A stretch of DNA of 7,908 nucleotides from Zeimonas sp937903095 (GTDB lineage: Bacteria > Pseudomonadota > Gammaproteobacteria > Burkholderiales > Burkholderiaceae_E). The notes under the pieces are model-generated. The model worked only from the letters and a program-made list of their open reading frames with translations, had not been told where the DNA came from and searched no databases. Shown one piece after another: positions 1 through 6,596 of this stretch. A program made the position numbers and the translations under genes. Positions within the stretch are counted from its first letter, which is position 1, and each line of letters begins with the position of its first letter. Where the stretch lies: NCBI GenBank assembly GCA_937903095.1, contig CALCZN010000371.1, positions 1 through 7,908 on the forward strand. The letters are read 5' to 3'.

Positions 1-899
1 CGCGCGACGGCCGCCGCCGCGATCCCCCGCTCGGCGAGCCGCGCACGCGCAACGAGCAGCGGATCGCCGCGCATCGCCTCCTCGAGCTCGGAGGCCTCGC
101 GATACGCCGCCGGGTCTACCGAGACGTGCCCCTTGAAGCGATAGGTCTTCGCATGCAGCAGCCGCGGGCCCGCTCCGCCGCGCACGTCGGCGACCAGCTC
201 GCGCGCCGCCCGCCAGACTTCGATCACATCCATTCCGTCGACTTCGACGGCGGGAACGCCGAAGGCACGCGCGCGGGCCGCCGCCCCTTCTCCCGCCGAC
301 ATTTCCGCCGTGCGCGTCGTCGCCGACCACTGGTTGTCCTCGCAGACGAACAGTACCGGCAGCGCGAACGCGGCCGCCCAGTTCAGCCCCTCGGCGAACG
401 GGCCGCGGTTCAGCGCGCCGTCGCCGAAGAACGTGACCGCGATCGCATCGCGGCCCTGCACGCGCATCGACTGCGCCGCGCCGACGGCGATCGGAATGCC
501 GGCGGCAACGACGCCGTTCGCGCCGAGCATGCCGACCGAGAAATCGGCGATGTGCATCGAGCCGCCCTTGCCGCGGCAAAAGCCGGTCGCGCGGCCGAAC
601 AGCTCGTGCATCATCGATTCGAGCTTCGCGCCCTTGGCGATCGTATGGCCGTGGCCGCGATGCGTGGAAGTGAGCCAGTCTCCGGCGCGCAGGTGCGCAC
701 AGACGCCGGCGGCCACCGCTTCCTGCCCGGTCGACAGATGCAGCGGGCCGCGCACATTCGCGCGCGCGCCGGCGGTCTGGCCGAAGGCCGCCACGCCGCC
801 GCGGCTGGCCTCCTCGGCAGCGTCCTCGAAGGCACGGATGCGGCACAGCGTGCGGTAGAGCCCGAGCAGCGCTGCGTCGGACAGGGAAGGATCGGTCAT
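1..899 (-). CDS. TPP-dependent dehydrogenase E1 component, alpha subunit (acetoin dehydrogenase-like), 3'-truncated by window edge
   Basis: The reverse strand reads as 299 uninterrupted codons from ATG at 899-897 to the window edge; family members have about 320-330 residues, so only a short C-terminal piece is missing. It shows the thiamine diphosphate/Mg2+ motif: GDG at residues 159-161 followed by CEDNQW, with Asn189 as the expected metal ligand. Upstream lie HLSTGQEA, STHRGHGH and KGGSMHI, then GMLGANGVV. The last two resemble AcoA-type E1 alpha more than classical pyruvate dehydrogenase E1 alpha. The subunit would pair with an E1 beta to decarboxylate a 2-oxoacid or cleave acetoin and pass the acyl group to an E2 lipoyl enzyme. 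The E1 beta and E2 genes would be expected off the left edge. The start was chosen because MTDPSLSD leads straight into the family N-terminus; no strong Shine-Dalgarno is visible. Substrate is not decided by this sequence; pyruvate or branched-chain oxoacid remain possible. Confidence 0.9.
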   Translation of the reverse strand, partial: MTDPSLSDAALLGLYRTLCRIRAFEDAAEEASRGGVAAFGQTAGARANVRGPLHLSTGQEAVAAGVCAHLRAGDWLTSTHRGHGHTIAKGAKLESMMHELFGRATGFCRGKGGSMHIADFSVGMLGANGVVAAGIPIAVGAAQSMRVQGRDAIAVTFFGDGALNRGPFAEGLNWAAAFALPVLFVCEDNQWSATTRTAEMSAGEGAAARARAFGVPAVEVDGMDVIEVWRAARELVADVRGGAGPRLLHAKTYRFKGHVSVDPAAYREASELEEAMRGDPLLVARARLAERGIAAAAVA

Positions 900-931
900 T
901 GTCGGCGGAAACCCGAAAGCGATGCGCGCCG

Positions 932-963
932 CGAATGCAGGCGATTCGAATACGGACGATTCG
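932..963. promoter_or_regulatory. Candidate operator: two overlapping 17-bp imperfect palindromes
   Basis: Two copies of CGAAT-N7-ATTCG lie head to tail: CGAATGCAGGCGATTCG at 932-948 and CGAATACGGACGATTCG at 947-963. They share two bases, start 15 bp apart, and match at 14 of 17 positions. Each is a 5+5 bp inverted repeat, and their junction creates the palindrome ATTCGAAT. They sit 33-64 bp upstream of the E1 alpha start, in the only A/T-containing patch of this GC-rich gap. This is where a repressor or activator of the dehydrogenase operon would bind. The arrangement is seen directly; the regulator and the function are inferred. No convincing -35/-10 pair was found beside it. Confidence 0.5.
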
Positions 964-1067
964 TGCCTCGGCATCGTACACGCGTGGTCGGTAGCATCGT
1001 CGCGGGCGGCGGCGCCTTCGCTGACGCGCTCGCTCGCCGAGGCGCTGATGCGGTTCCGAGTTACCGG

Positions 1068-2282
1068 CTATCGAAATTCCTGTCGATCGGCTGCCTGGCC
1101 CATCGCAGCCGCGCCGGTTTTCGGGCCGATCCCCGCGCCGGTTTCCGCGCCGTTCCGGATGAGATCCCGCAGCACCCGCGCCTGTTCGTCGTACTGCTGC
1201 GCGCGCCGGTCGCTCGCGTTGGCGCCGGGCGCGTCGCCCGCGCGACGGTCGATCTGCGCCACCTGGCGCAGCATCATCGCCTTCTCCCGCAGCGCGCGCG
1301 CCGCTTCCCACAACGCCTGCTCGACGCGCGTCGATTGCGCGCCGAGCAGCGACCGCATCGCGTACGCGTGCCCGGTATGGCAGCGGAAGCGCGTCGGACC
1401 CGGCGCGTCGATCTGCCACATCGTGCCGCCGCATTCGGGGCACGAATACCGGGACGGTCGGCCCATCGAATCCAGCTCGCCGACGACATCGCCCTCGCCC
1501 AGCGCGATCGCATGCTCGCGCGACAGGTGGACGGGAACCCGTTCCGCGACCGGCGCATCCTTCGCCGGCTCCTTCGGCACGGCAGCGGACCGCGTCGGCA
1601 CGGTCGCCAGCTGATCCGCCGCGGTCGCCGGCCGCTGATCCGCTGCGACCGGCTGCTGCGGCACGATGGCCGCTGCCCCTGCCGTCGTCGCCGGCTCCCC
1701 CACCAGCTCGGCGAGCGTCTCCGCCAGCGACCCGAGCGGCACGACCCGATCGACGGCGACGCTGCGCAGCGCGCTCGACGGCATCGACGGCTCCTCGGCG
1801 CTCGCCGGGTCCTGTACCACGACGAGCCCGCCGCATTCCTTGATCGCCTGCAATCCGACGACGCCGTCGTCGAGCCGCCCGGTGAGCAGCACTCCAATCA
1901 CGCGCGGGCCGCGCGTCAGCGCCGCCGAGCGGAACAGCGGATCGATCGCAGGACGCGTGTGATTCTCGCGCGGGCCGCGCGACAGCCGTATGCGGTCGTA
2001 CTCGAGCAGCATGTGGCGATCGGGAGCGGCGACGTAGACATGCCCGGGCCGCACCGCCTCGCCGTCGTGCGGCTGGAGGACAGGATGCCGCCCGCTCGCG
2101 CGCAGGATCGCCGCCAGCGCGCTCTCGTGGCTTCCGATGTGCAGTACGATGAGGATGGCTGCCGGAAACGGCGACGGAAGCTCGCGTACGATCGTCCGCA
2201 GCGCCTGTATTCCTCCTGCCGACGCGCCGATGACGACAGTGTCGCGGCTGCCGACGCGGGGATCGGGGGAACGGTCGTACAT
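1068..2282 (-). CDS. Stand-alone CheB-type protein-glutamate methylesterase with C-terminal Cys zinc-ribbon-like module
   Basis: 404 residues, ATG at 2282-2280, TAG at 1070-1068. Residues about 14-195 form a CheB methylesterase domain, which in the family removes methyl groups from, and deamidates, chemoreceptor glutamates. The catalytic triad is visible: Ser21 in GASAGG, His48 in LHIGSH and Asp139 in LTGRLDDG. There is no N-terminal receiver domain, so the enzyme is not controlled by phosphorylation in the way classical CheB is. A low-complexity Ala/Pro/Thr/Gln linker (about 197-250) leads to a C-terminal module with Cys281-x2-Cys284, Cys301 and His305 (SCPECGG and FRCHTGHAY), a probable metal-binding ribbon, followed by charged helices. 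CheB proteins with this tail are known in proteobacteria, but the tail's role is not established to my knowledge. The start was chosen because the domain begins about 14 residues later and no other ATG is available; the Shine-Dalgarno is weak. It is divergent from the CheB-CheR hybrid, suggesting a shared regulon. Confidence 0.9.
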   Translation of the reverse strand: MYDRSPDPRVGSRDTVVIGASAGGIQALRTIVRELPSPFPAAILIVLHIGSHESALAAILRASGRHPVLQPHDGEAVRPGHVYVAAPDRHMLLEYDRIRLSRGPRENHTRPAIDPLFRSAALTRGPRVIGVLLTGRLDDGVVGLQAIKECGGLVVVQDPASAEEPSMPSSALRSVAVDRVVPLGSLAETLAELVGEPATTAGAAAIVPQQPVAADQRPATAADQLATVPTRSAAVPKEPAKDAPVAERVPVHLSREHAIALGEGDVVGELDSMGRPSRYSCPECGGTMWQIDAPGPTRFRCHTGHAYAMRSLLGAQSTRVEQALWEAARALREKAMMLRQVAQIDRRAGDAPGANASDRRAQQYDEQARVLRDLIRNGAETGAGIGPKTGAAAMGQAADRQEFR

Positions 2283-2381
2283 CGCAGGCGGGCGGGTTCG
2301 TCGCAGAACGGCGGTTTCGCCCTCGACGGCGCAACCCCATTGTCCCGAGCAAGCGGCCCGCCCGACCGGAGTTACTCGTCG
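2283..2381. promoter_or_regulatory. Divergent intergenic region between the two CheB-containing genes
   Basis: These 99 bp must hold the promoters of both divergent genes unless transcription enters from further away. I see no convincing sigma-70 or sigma-54 hexamers on either strand. An 8-bp inverted repeat, CGGGCGGG at 2289-2296 and CCCGCCCG at 2357-2364, has one arm close to each start codon. In DNA this GC-rich such a match may be chance. The promoter role is inferred from gene arrangement only. Confidence 0.35.
2368..2371 (+). promoter_or_regulatory. Ribosome binding site supporting the hybrid kinase start at 2382
   Basis: GGAG at 2368-2371 lies 10 bases before ATG 2382. It decides the start of the hybrid kinase: the reading frame is open far upstream without a stop, but those codons are antisense to the divergent CheB and E1 alpha genes and encode nothing recognisable, whereas the CheB fold begins about 18 residues after this ATG. 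Confidence 0.6.
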
Positions 2382-5300
2382 ATGCGCAGCGACAGGTCCA
2401 TTTCGCTCTCCGGTGGTTCCGGAACCCCTTCGTCGCTCGACTTCCTCGTCGTCGGACTGGGCACCTCCGCCGGCGGCCTGCCCGCGCTGCAGGCGTTTTT
2501 CGAGGCGATGCCCGCCGAACCGGACGCCGCCTTCGTCGTCGTGGTGCACCTGTCGCCCACGCACCTGAGCTCGCTGCCGAGCCTGCTGCAGGCGAAGACC
2601 GCAATGCCGGTGACGGCGATCGAAAAGCCGATGCCGATCGAGAAGAACCACGTCTACGTGATCGCGCCCAACCGGCTGCTCACGATGGACGACAACCTGC
2701 TGCTGCCGGCCGAGATGCCGGCGACGGAGCGCGGGCTGGCGATCGACCGCTTCTTCCGCTCGCTGGCCGCCGTGCACCGCAACCACGCGGTGGCGGTGGT
2801 GCTCTCCGGCGCCTCCTCGGACGGTGCGCTGGGGCTGCGCGCGATCCGCGAGCACGGCGGGCTGTGCCTCGCCCAGCTGCCCGACGATGCGGAGTTCGAC
2901 GGCATGCCGCGTGCGGCGATCGCCAGCGGCTGCGTCGACTGGGTGCTGCCGGTGATCGGGATGCCGGAGCGCATCGGCGAGCTGGTCCGTACGACACGCG
3001 AGATCCGCCTGCCGGCGTTCGACGACGAAGCCGGACCCTCGGCGATCACCGAACCGCGCGCCGCGCGGATCGCCGAAGCCACGCTGCGCGAGATCCTGCT
3101 GCTGCTGCGCGCGCGGACCGGTCACGATTTTCGCAAGTACAAGCGTGCGACACTGCTGCGCCGCCTCGAGCGGCGCCTGCAGGTACACGGCGTACCGACG
3201 CTGCCCGCCTACCTGCAGCTGTTGCAACGCGACACCGACGAAGCGCACGCCCTGCTGAAGGACCTGCTGATCGGCGTGACGAACTTCTTTCGCAATCCGG
3301 AAGCCTTCGACGCATTGATGCACGAGGCGATTCCACAGATCTTCGAGCAGGCCGGCGACGGAGCGGTGCGCGCGTGGGTGGCCGGCTGCTCATCGGGCGA
3401 GGAGGCGTACTCGATCGCGATCCTGCTGTGCGAACACGCCTCCACGTTGTCGTGTCCACCGCGCATCCAGGTTTTCGCCACCGACATCGACGAGGTCGCG
3501 ATCGAGATCGCGCGCATCGGCCAGTACCCCGCGGCGATCGAAGCCGATGTCACGCCGGCGCGCCTGCGCCGCTTCTTCGATCGCGACCCGGCAGGCCAGT
3601 ACCGTATCCGCAAGGAAGTGCGCGAGAAGGTAATGTTCGCTCCGCACAACCTGCTGCGCGATCCTCCGTTCTCGAAGCTCGACCTGGTTACGTGCCGCAA
3701 CCTGCTGATCTACCTCGACCGCTCGGTCCACGCATCGGTGCTGGCAGGCTTCCACTTTGCGCTGCGCCCCGGCGGCTACCTGTTCCTCGGAAGCTCGGAG
3801 TCGGTCGATACGGCGACCGAGCTCTACGCGGTCGTCGACAAGAAGCAACGGATCTTCCGTTCGACGGCGACGCGCGTGCCGCGGCCGCTCCCGCGCCTGG
3901 ACACGACGCCGGCACCGGCCCGGCCTCTCGCAGCGCTCGATACGGGCGTCTCGCCGCGGCAGCCCTCGGCGGGCGAACTGCACCGGCAACTGGTCATCCG
4001 CCATGCGCCGACCGTCCTCGTCGACGCCAAAGGCGAGGTACTCGAGGTGTCCCCCGAAGCCTCGCGCTATCTGCGAGTTCCGAAGGGAGAACCGACGCTG
4101 CACCTGGCGGATCTCGTCCAGCCCGAACTGCGCGCCGAACTGCGCGCCGCGATCCCCAGGGCGATCGCCGAAGGCAGTGTCGTGCGTTCGCGCGGCGTGC
4201 CTGTCGAGCGCGACGGCCGCGCATACCTGATCGGCGTAACGGCGCGGCCGGCCGTCGACGAGGGCCACGGCGCGCGGCGGCTGCTCGTCGCGTTCGAGGA
4301 GGTGGAGGACGCCGATCGGGCGGCGAGCGCGACGCACGGCGACGAGGATCCGGTCGTCGCCCACCTCGTGGAAGAGCTGCGCCGCGCACGCGAGCAGCTG
4401 CAGACGACGATCGAGCAGTCGGATACCTCCGCCGAGGAGCTCAAGGCGTCCAACGAGGAACTGCAGGCGATCAACGAGGAACTGCGCGCCGCCAGCGAGG
4501 AGCTCGAGACGAGCAAGGAGGAACTGCAGTCGATCAACGAGGAACTGCTCACGGTCAACGCCGAGCTGAAGCTGAAGATCGAGGAAAAGGGAAAGATCAA
4601 CGATGACCTGCAGAACCTCATCGGCGCCACCGACATCGCCACGATCTTCGTCGATCGCGCGATGACGATCAAGCGCTTCACGCCGGCGGCCACGCGCCTG
4701 TTCAACCTCATTCCCGGCGATGTCGGGCGATCGCTGCTCGACATCCGTCATCGGCTGCACTACGAGCTGCTCGCCGCCGACGCCGTCGACGCCTTCCAGT
4801 CGCTGCGCGTGATCGAGCGCGAGGTGATCTCGGACGACGAGCGCTGGTATCTCGCGCGCGTGCAGCCCTACCGCACCATCGAAGACCGCATCGACGGCGC
4901 GGTGCTCAGCTTCCTCGACATCACGCTGCGGCGCCGCGCCGAAGAAGGCGTGCAAAGGCTCAGCAGGAGCACGCGCGACTTCGCGATGATCACCGTCGAC
5001 CTGGACGGGCGAATCACCACCTGGAACGCCGGCGCCGAGCGGGTCTTCGGCCATACAGCCGACGAGGTGCGCGGCAGGTCCCTCGCACTGCTGTTCACGC
5101 CGGTCGACGCCGCGCAGGGTGTCCTCGACGACGAGATGCGCATCGCACGCGAGGAAGGCCGCGCTTCCGACGAGCGATGGCTGGTGCGCAAGGACGGCTC
5201 TCTGATCTTCTGCAGCGGAATCCTCGCCCCGATGTTCGAGGGCAGCGAGCTGCGCGGCTATGGAAAGATCGTGCGCGACGTCACGCTCGCAAAGCAGGTC

Positions 5301-6479
5301 GACACCGCCCGCGAGGCGCTGCTGCGCAGAGAGACGGCGGCGCGAACCGAAGCGCAATCGGCCAACGAATTGAAAGACGAATTCCTCGCAGTGTTGTCGC
5401 ACGAGCTGAAGCACCCGTTGAACCTGATCCAGCTCAAGGCCGAGCTGCTCGCCCGCCTTCCCGTCGCGCGGGAGAGTCCCGAAGTCGCCCGCGCCGTGTC
5501 GGCGATCCGCCAGTCGGTGCTCGGCCAGGCGCAGATCATCGACGACCTGCTCGACCTGTCGCGAATCGCCACGGGCAAGCTGCGGCTGCAGGTGCTCGAG
5601 TTCGACGTCGCCCAGACGGTGCGAACGATCGTCGCGACGATGGCCCCGGAGGCCGACGCGAAGCGCATCGCGCTGTCGCTCGACGCGCCCGACGCCCCGC
5701 TTCCCCTCGAGGCCGATCCGATCCGTGTCGAGCAGATCGTCTGGAACCTGCTGGGCAACGCGCTGAAATTCTCCCCGGAAGGAGGTCGCGTCGACGTGCG
5801 GCTCGCCGGCGAGGAACACGATGTCCGCCTCGAGGTGCGCGACACCGGGGCAGGCATCGAGCCGGACATGCTCGCCCGGATCTTCGAGATGTTCGTGCAG
5901 GCCGTGGCGCCGTCGACGCGCCGCCAGGGCGGACTCGGCGTCGGGCTCGCCGTGGTACGGCAACTCGTCGACGCGCACGGCGGGAACATCGAGGCGCATT
6001 CCGAAGGGCTCGGCAAGGGGAGCGTCTTCACGGTCCGGCTTCCCGTGAAAGCGATGCCGCGCGCTTCGTCGGAGCCGTCCGCGACCGGACCCTCGCTTTC
6101 CGGCAGGCGGGTGCTCGTCGTGGACGACGATGAGGAGAGCGCCGAGGTGCTGCGGCACCTGCTGGAGCTGGAAGGCGCGGCTGCCCTGCAGGCGAACGAC
6201 GCACGCCGGGCGCTGGAGGCGCTGCATGCCGAGCGCTTCGATGCAGTCGTCACCGACATCACGATGCCCGGCCTGGACGGTTTCCAGCTGCTCTCGCGGC
6301 TGCGCGCCGACCCCCGGCTGCAGGAGATGCGCGTCATTGCGCTCACCGGCGCGGGACGCGCGGCCGATGCGCGCCGCAGCGAGGAAGCCGGTTTCGATGG
6401 GTATCTGACGAAGCCGCTGCAGCTCGACGATCTGCTGCGCGTGCTGCGCGAGACGCTCGGAGCTGCTCCCGGCTCCTGA
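2382..6479 (+). CDS. CheB-CheR-PAS-coiled coil-PAS-PAS-histidine kinase-receiver hybrid signalling protein
   Basis: 1365 residues with no signal peptide or membrane segment, so probably cytosolic. Domains in order: CheB methylesterase (about 19-205; Ser29 in GTSAGG, His56, Asp147 in SSDG); CheR methyltransferase (about 230-493; TNFFRNPEAF near 300, SAM-binding AGCSSGEEAY at 334-343); a divergent PAS (about 530-625); a heptad coiled coil (about 657-747); PAS (about 740-856); PAS (about 860-971, with ITTWNAGAERVFG); HisKA with phospho-acceptor His1007 in SHELKHPLN; HATPase with N-box Asn1122/Asn1126, DTGAGI at 1154 and GGLGVGLA at 1183; receiver with Asp1248-1250, phospho-acceptor Asp1292, Thr1322 and Lys1344. 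All key catalytic residues are present, so methylation, demethylation, kinase and phospho-acceptor activities are all plausible. The family architecture is known in proteobacteria. Signals and targets are not evident, and no chemoreceptor, CheA or output regulator gene is in the window. It ends 8 bases before the FNR box of hcrC, with no terminator visible. Confidence 0.95.
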   Translation: MRSDRSISLSGGSGTPSSLDFLVVGLGTSAGGLPALQAFFEAMPAEPDAAFVVVVHLSPTHLSSLPSLLQAKTAMPVTAIEKPMPIEKNHVYVIAPNRLLTMDDNLLLPAEMPATERGLAIDRFFRSLAAVHRNHAVAVVLSGASSDGALGLRAIREHGGLCLAQLPDDAEFDGMPRAAIASGCVDWVLPVIGMPERIGELVRTTREIRLPAFDDEAGPSAITEPRAARIAEATLREILLLLRARTGHDFRKYKRATLLRRLERRLQVHGVPTLPAYLQLLQRDTDEAHALLKDLLIGVTNFFRNPEAFDALMHEAIPQIFEQAGDGAVRAWVAGCSSGEEAYSIAILLCEHASTLSCPPRIQVFATDIDEVAIEIARIGQYPAAIEADVTPARLRRFFDRDPAGQYRIRKEVREKVMFAPHNLLRDPPFSKLDLVTCRNLLIYLDRSVHASVLAGFHFALRPGGYLFLGSSESVDTATELYAVVDKKQRIFRSTATRVPRPLPRLDTTPAPARPLAALDTGVSPRQPSAGELHRQLVIRHAPTVLVDAKGEVLEVSPEASRYLRVPKGEPTLHLADLVQPELRAELRAAIPRAIAEGSVVRSRGVPVERDGRAYLIGVTARPAVDEGHGARRLLVAFEEVEDADRAASATHGDEDPVVAHLVEELRRAREQLQTTIEQSDTSAEELKASNEELQAINEELRAASEELETSKEELQSINEELLTVNAELKLKIEEKGKINDDLQNLIGATDIATIFVDRAMTIKRFTPAATRLFNLIPGDVGRSLLDIRHRLHYELLAADAVDAFQSLRVIEREVISDDERWYLARVQPYRTIEDRIDGAVLSFLDITLRRRAEEGVQRLSRSTRDFAMITVDLDGRITTWNAGAERVFGHTADEVRGRSLALLFTPVDAAQGVLDDEMRIAREEGRASDERWLVRKDGSLIFCSGILAPMFEGSELRGYGKIVRDVTLAKQVDTAREALLRRETAARTEAQSANELKDEFLAVLSHELKHPLNLIQLKAELLARLPVARESPEVARAVSAIRQSVLGQAQIIDDLLDLSRIATGKLRLQVLEFDVAQTVRTIVATMAPEADAKRIALSLDAPDAPLPLEADPIRVEQIVWNLLGNALKFSPEGGRVDVRLAGEEHDVRLEVRDTGAGIEPDMLARIFEMFVQAVAPSTRRQGGLGVGLAVVRQLVDAHGGNIEAHSEGLGKGSVFTVRLPVKAMPRASSEPSATGPSLSGRRVLVVDDDEESAEVLRHLLELEGAAALQANDARRALEALHAERFDAVVTDITMPGLDGFQLLSRLRADPRLQEMRVIALTGAGRAADARRSEEAGFDGYLTKPLQLDDLLRVLRETLGAAPGS
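4434..4622 (+). repeat. Nine in-frame heptad (21-base) repeats encoding a coiled-coil linker
   Basis: Residues 685-747 of the hybrid kinase run as nine heptads without a break in phase. The first six begin EEL and mostly end in Asn, Ser or Lys (EELKASN, EELQAIN, EELRAAS, EELETSK, EELQSIN, EELLTVN); the last three are degenerate (AELKLKI, EEKGKIN, DDLQNLI). The DNA is a matching degenerate 21-base repeat (GAGGAACTG cores). A Leu/Ile core with regular acidic positions predicts a dimeric parallel coiled coil passing signal between the CheR/first PAS half and the PAS/kinase half. Such EEL heptads are typical of CheB/CheR-PAS kinases. Confidence 0.85.
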
Positions 6480-6486
6480 ACCAGCC

Positions 6487-6500
6487 TTGATTCACATCAA
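6487..6500. promoter_or_regulatory. FNR/Anr-type binding site (perfect consensus)
   Basis: TTGATTCACATCAA is a perfect TTGAT-N4-ATCAA palindrome, the consensus for the oxygen-sensing regulator FNR and its relatives Anr and Dnr. It lies 8 bases after the hybrid kinase stop and its centre is about 103 bp upstream of the hcrC start. FNR-type control fits an enzyme of anaerobic aromatic metabolism. The match is seen directly; which CRP/FNR-family protein binds is inferred. Confidence 0.8.
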
Positions 6501-6522
6501 AGGCATCCCGCGGGGGTGCGAA

Positions 6523-6528
6523 CAGAAT
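6523..6528 (+). promoter_or_regulatory. Candidate -10 element of the hcrC promoter
   Basis: CAGAAT matches TATAAT at four of six positions, including the conserved second A and final T. If the FNR box centre (between 6493 and 6494) is at -41.5, transcription would start at about 6535 and this hexamer would occupy exactly -12 to -7, the class II FNR-dependent arrangement. No -35 element is needed in that layout. The predicted 5' leader is about 60 bases. Confidence 0.5.
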
Positions 6529-6564
6529 GTTTACCTGATCAACAATCTCGGCGACTGCTCCGCT

Positions 6565-6583
6565 CCGAGCCGTCGCCGCTCGG
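6565..6583 (+). other. Small GC hairpin just upstream of the hcrC Shine-Dalgarno
   Basis: CCGAGC (6565-6570), a seven-base loop and GCTCGG (6578-6583) form a perfect six-pair stem ending one base before the AGGAGG at 6585-6590. There is no U-run, so it is not a terminator. It may influence ribosome access or leader stability; a function is not shown. Confidence 0.35.
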
Positions 6584-6584
6584 C

Positions 6585-6590
6585 AGGAGG
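6585..6590 (+). promoter_or_regulatory. Strong Shine-Dalgarno of hcrC
   Basis: AGGAGG, a full match to the anti-Shine-Dalgarno core, is six bases before ATG 6597. It selects this ATG over the upstream in-frame ATG at 6516, and it supports translation of the N-terminal extension that the closest remembered HcrC protein lacks. Confidence 0.85.
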
Positions 6591-6596
6591 CGGGGC

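Noticed and set aside
1047..1070. Possible terminator after the stand-alone CheB gene (CGGT and ACCG around its stop).
   Set aside because: The stem is only four to five pairs and there is no T-run on the transcribed strand.
2289..2364. Inverted repeat CGGGCGGG/CCCGCCCG in the divergent intergenic region as an operator.
   Set aside because: Eight G/C-only bases 60 bp apart are readily expected by chance in DNA this GC-rich; it is kept only as a note on the region.
126..2381. The hybrid kinase frame stays open for about 2.2 kb upstream of its start, which could suggest a 2117-residue protein.
   Set aside because: The upstream part is antisense to two well-supported minus-strand genes, is Arg/Ala-rich without any recognisable domain, and the CheB fold plus a GGAG site support ATG 2382. 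Long spurious frames are normal at this GC content.
2283..3323. Extension of the minus-strand CheB frame upstream into the hybrid kinase gene.
   Set aside because: The added residues are antisense to the CheB/CheR domain of the hybrid and show no domain; the methylesterase fold starts about 14 residues after ATG 2282.
3390..6227. A 945-codon open frame on the minus strand antisense to the hybrid kinase.
   Set aside because: It has no recognisable domain, its composition is Arg/Gln/His-biased as expected for a shadow frame, and the plus-strand gene has all its catalytic motifs.
6536..6541. TGATCA and a TTGAT half-site on the minus strand as a possible second FNR site.
   Set aside because: The other half does not match ATCAA at the right spacing, and it overlaps the predicted transcription start region.
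6480..6596. A short peptide frame starting at TTG 6487 in the hcrC leader.
   Set aside because: Its start lies inside the FNR box, there is no Shine-Dalgarno, and the product resembles nothing known.
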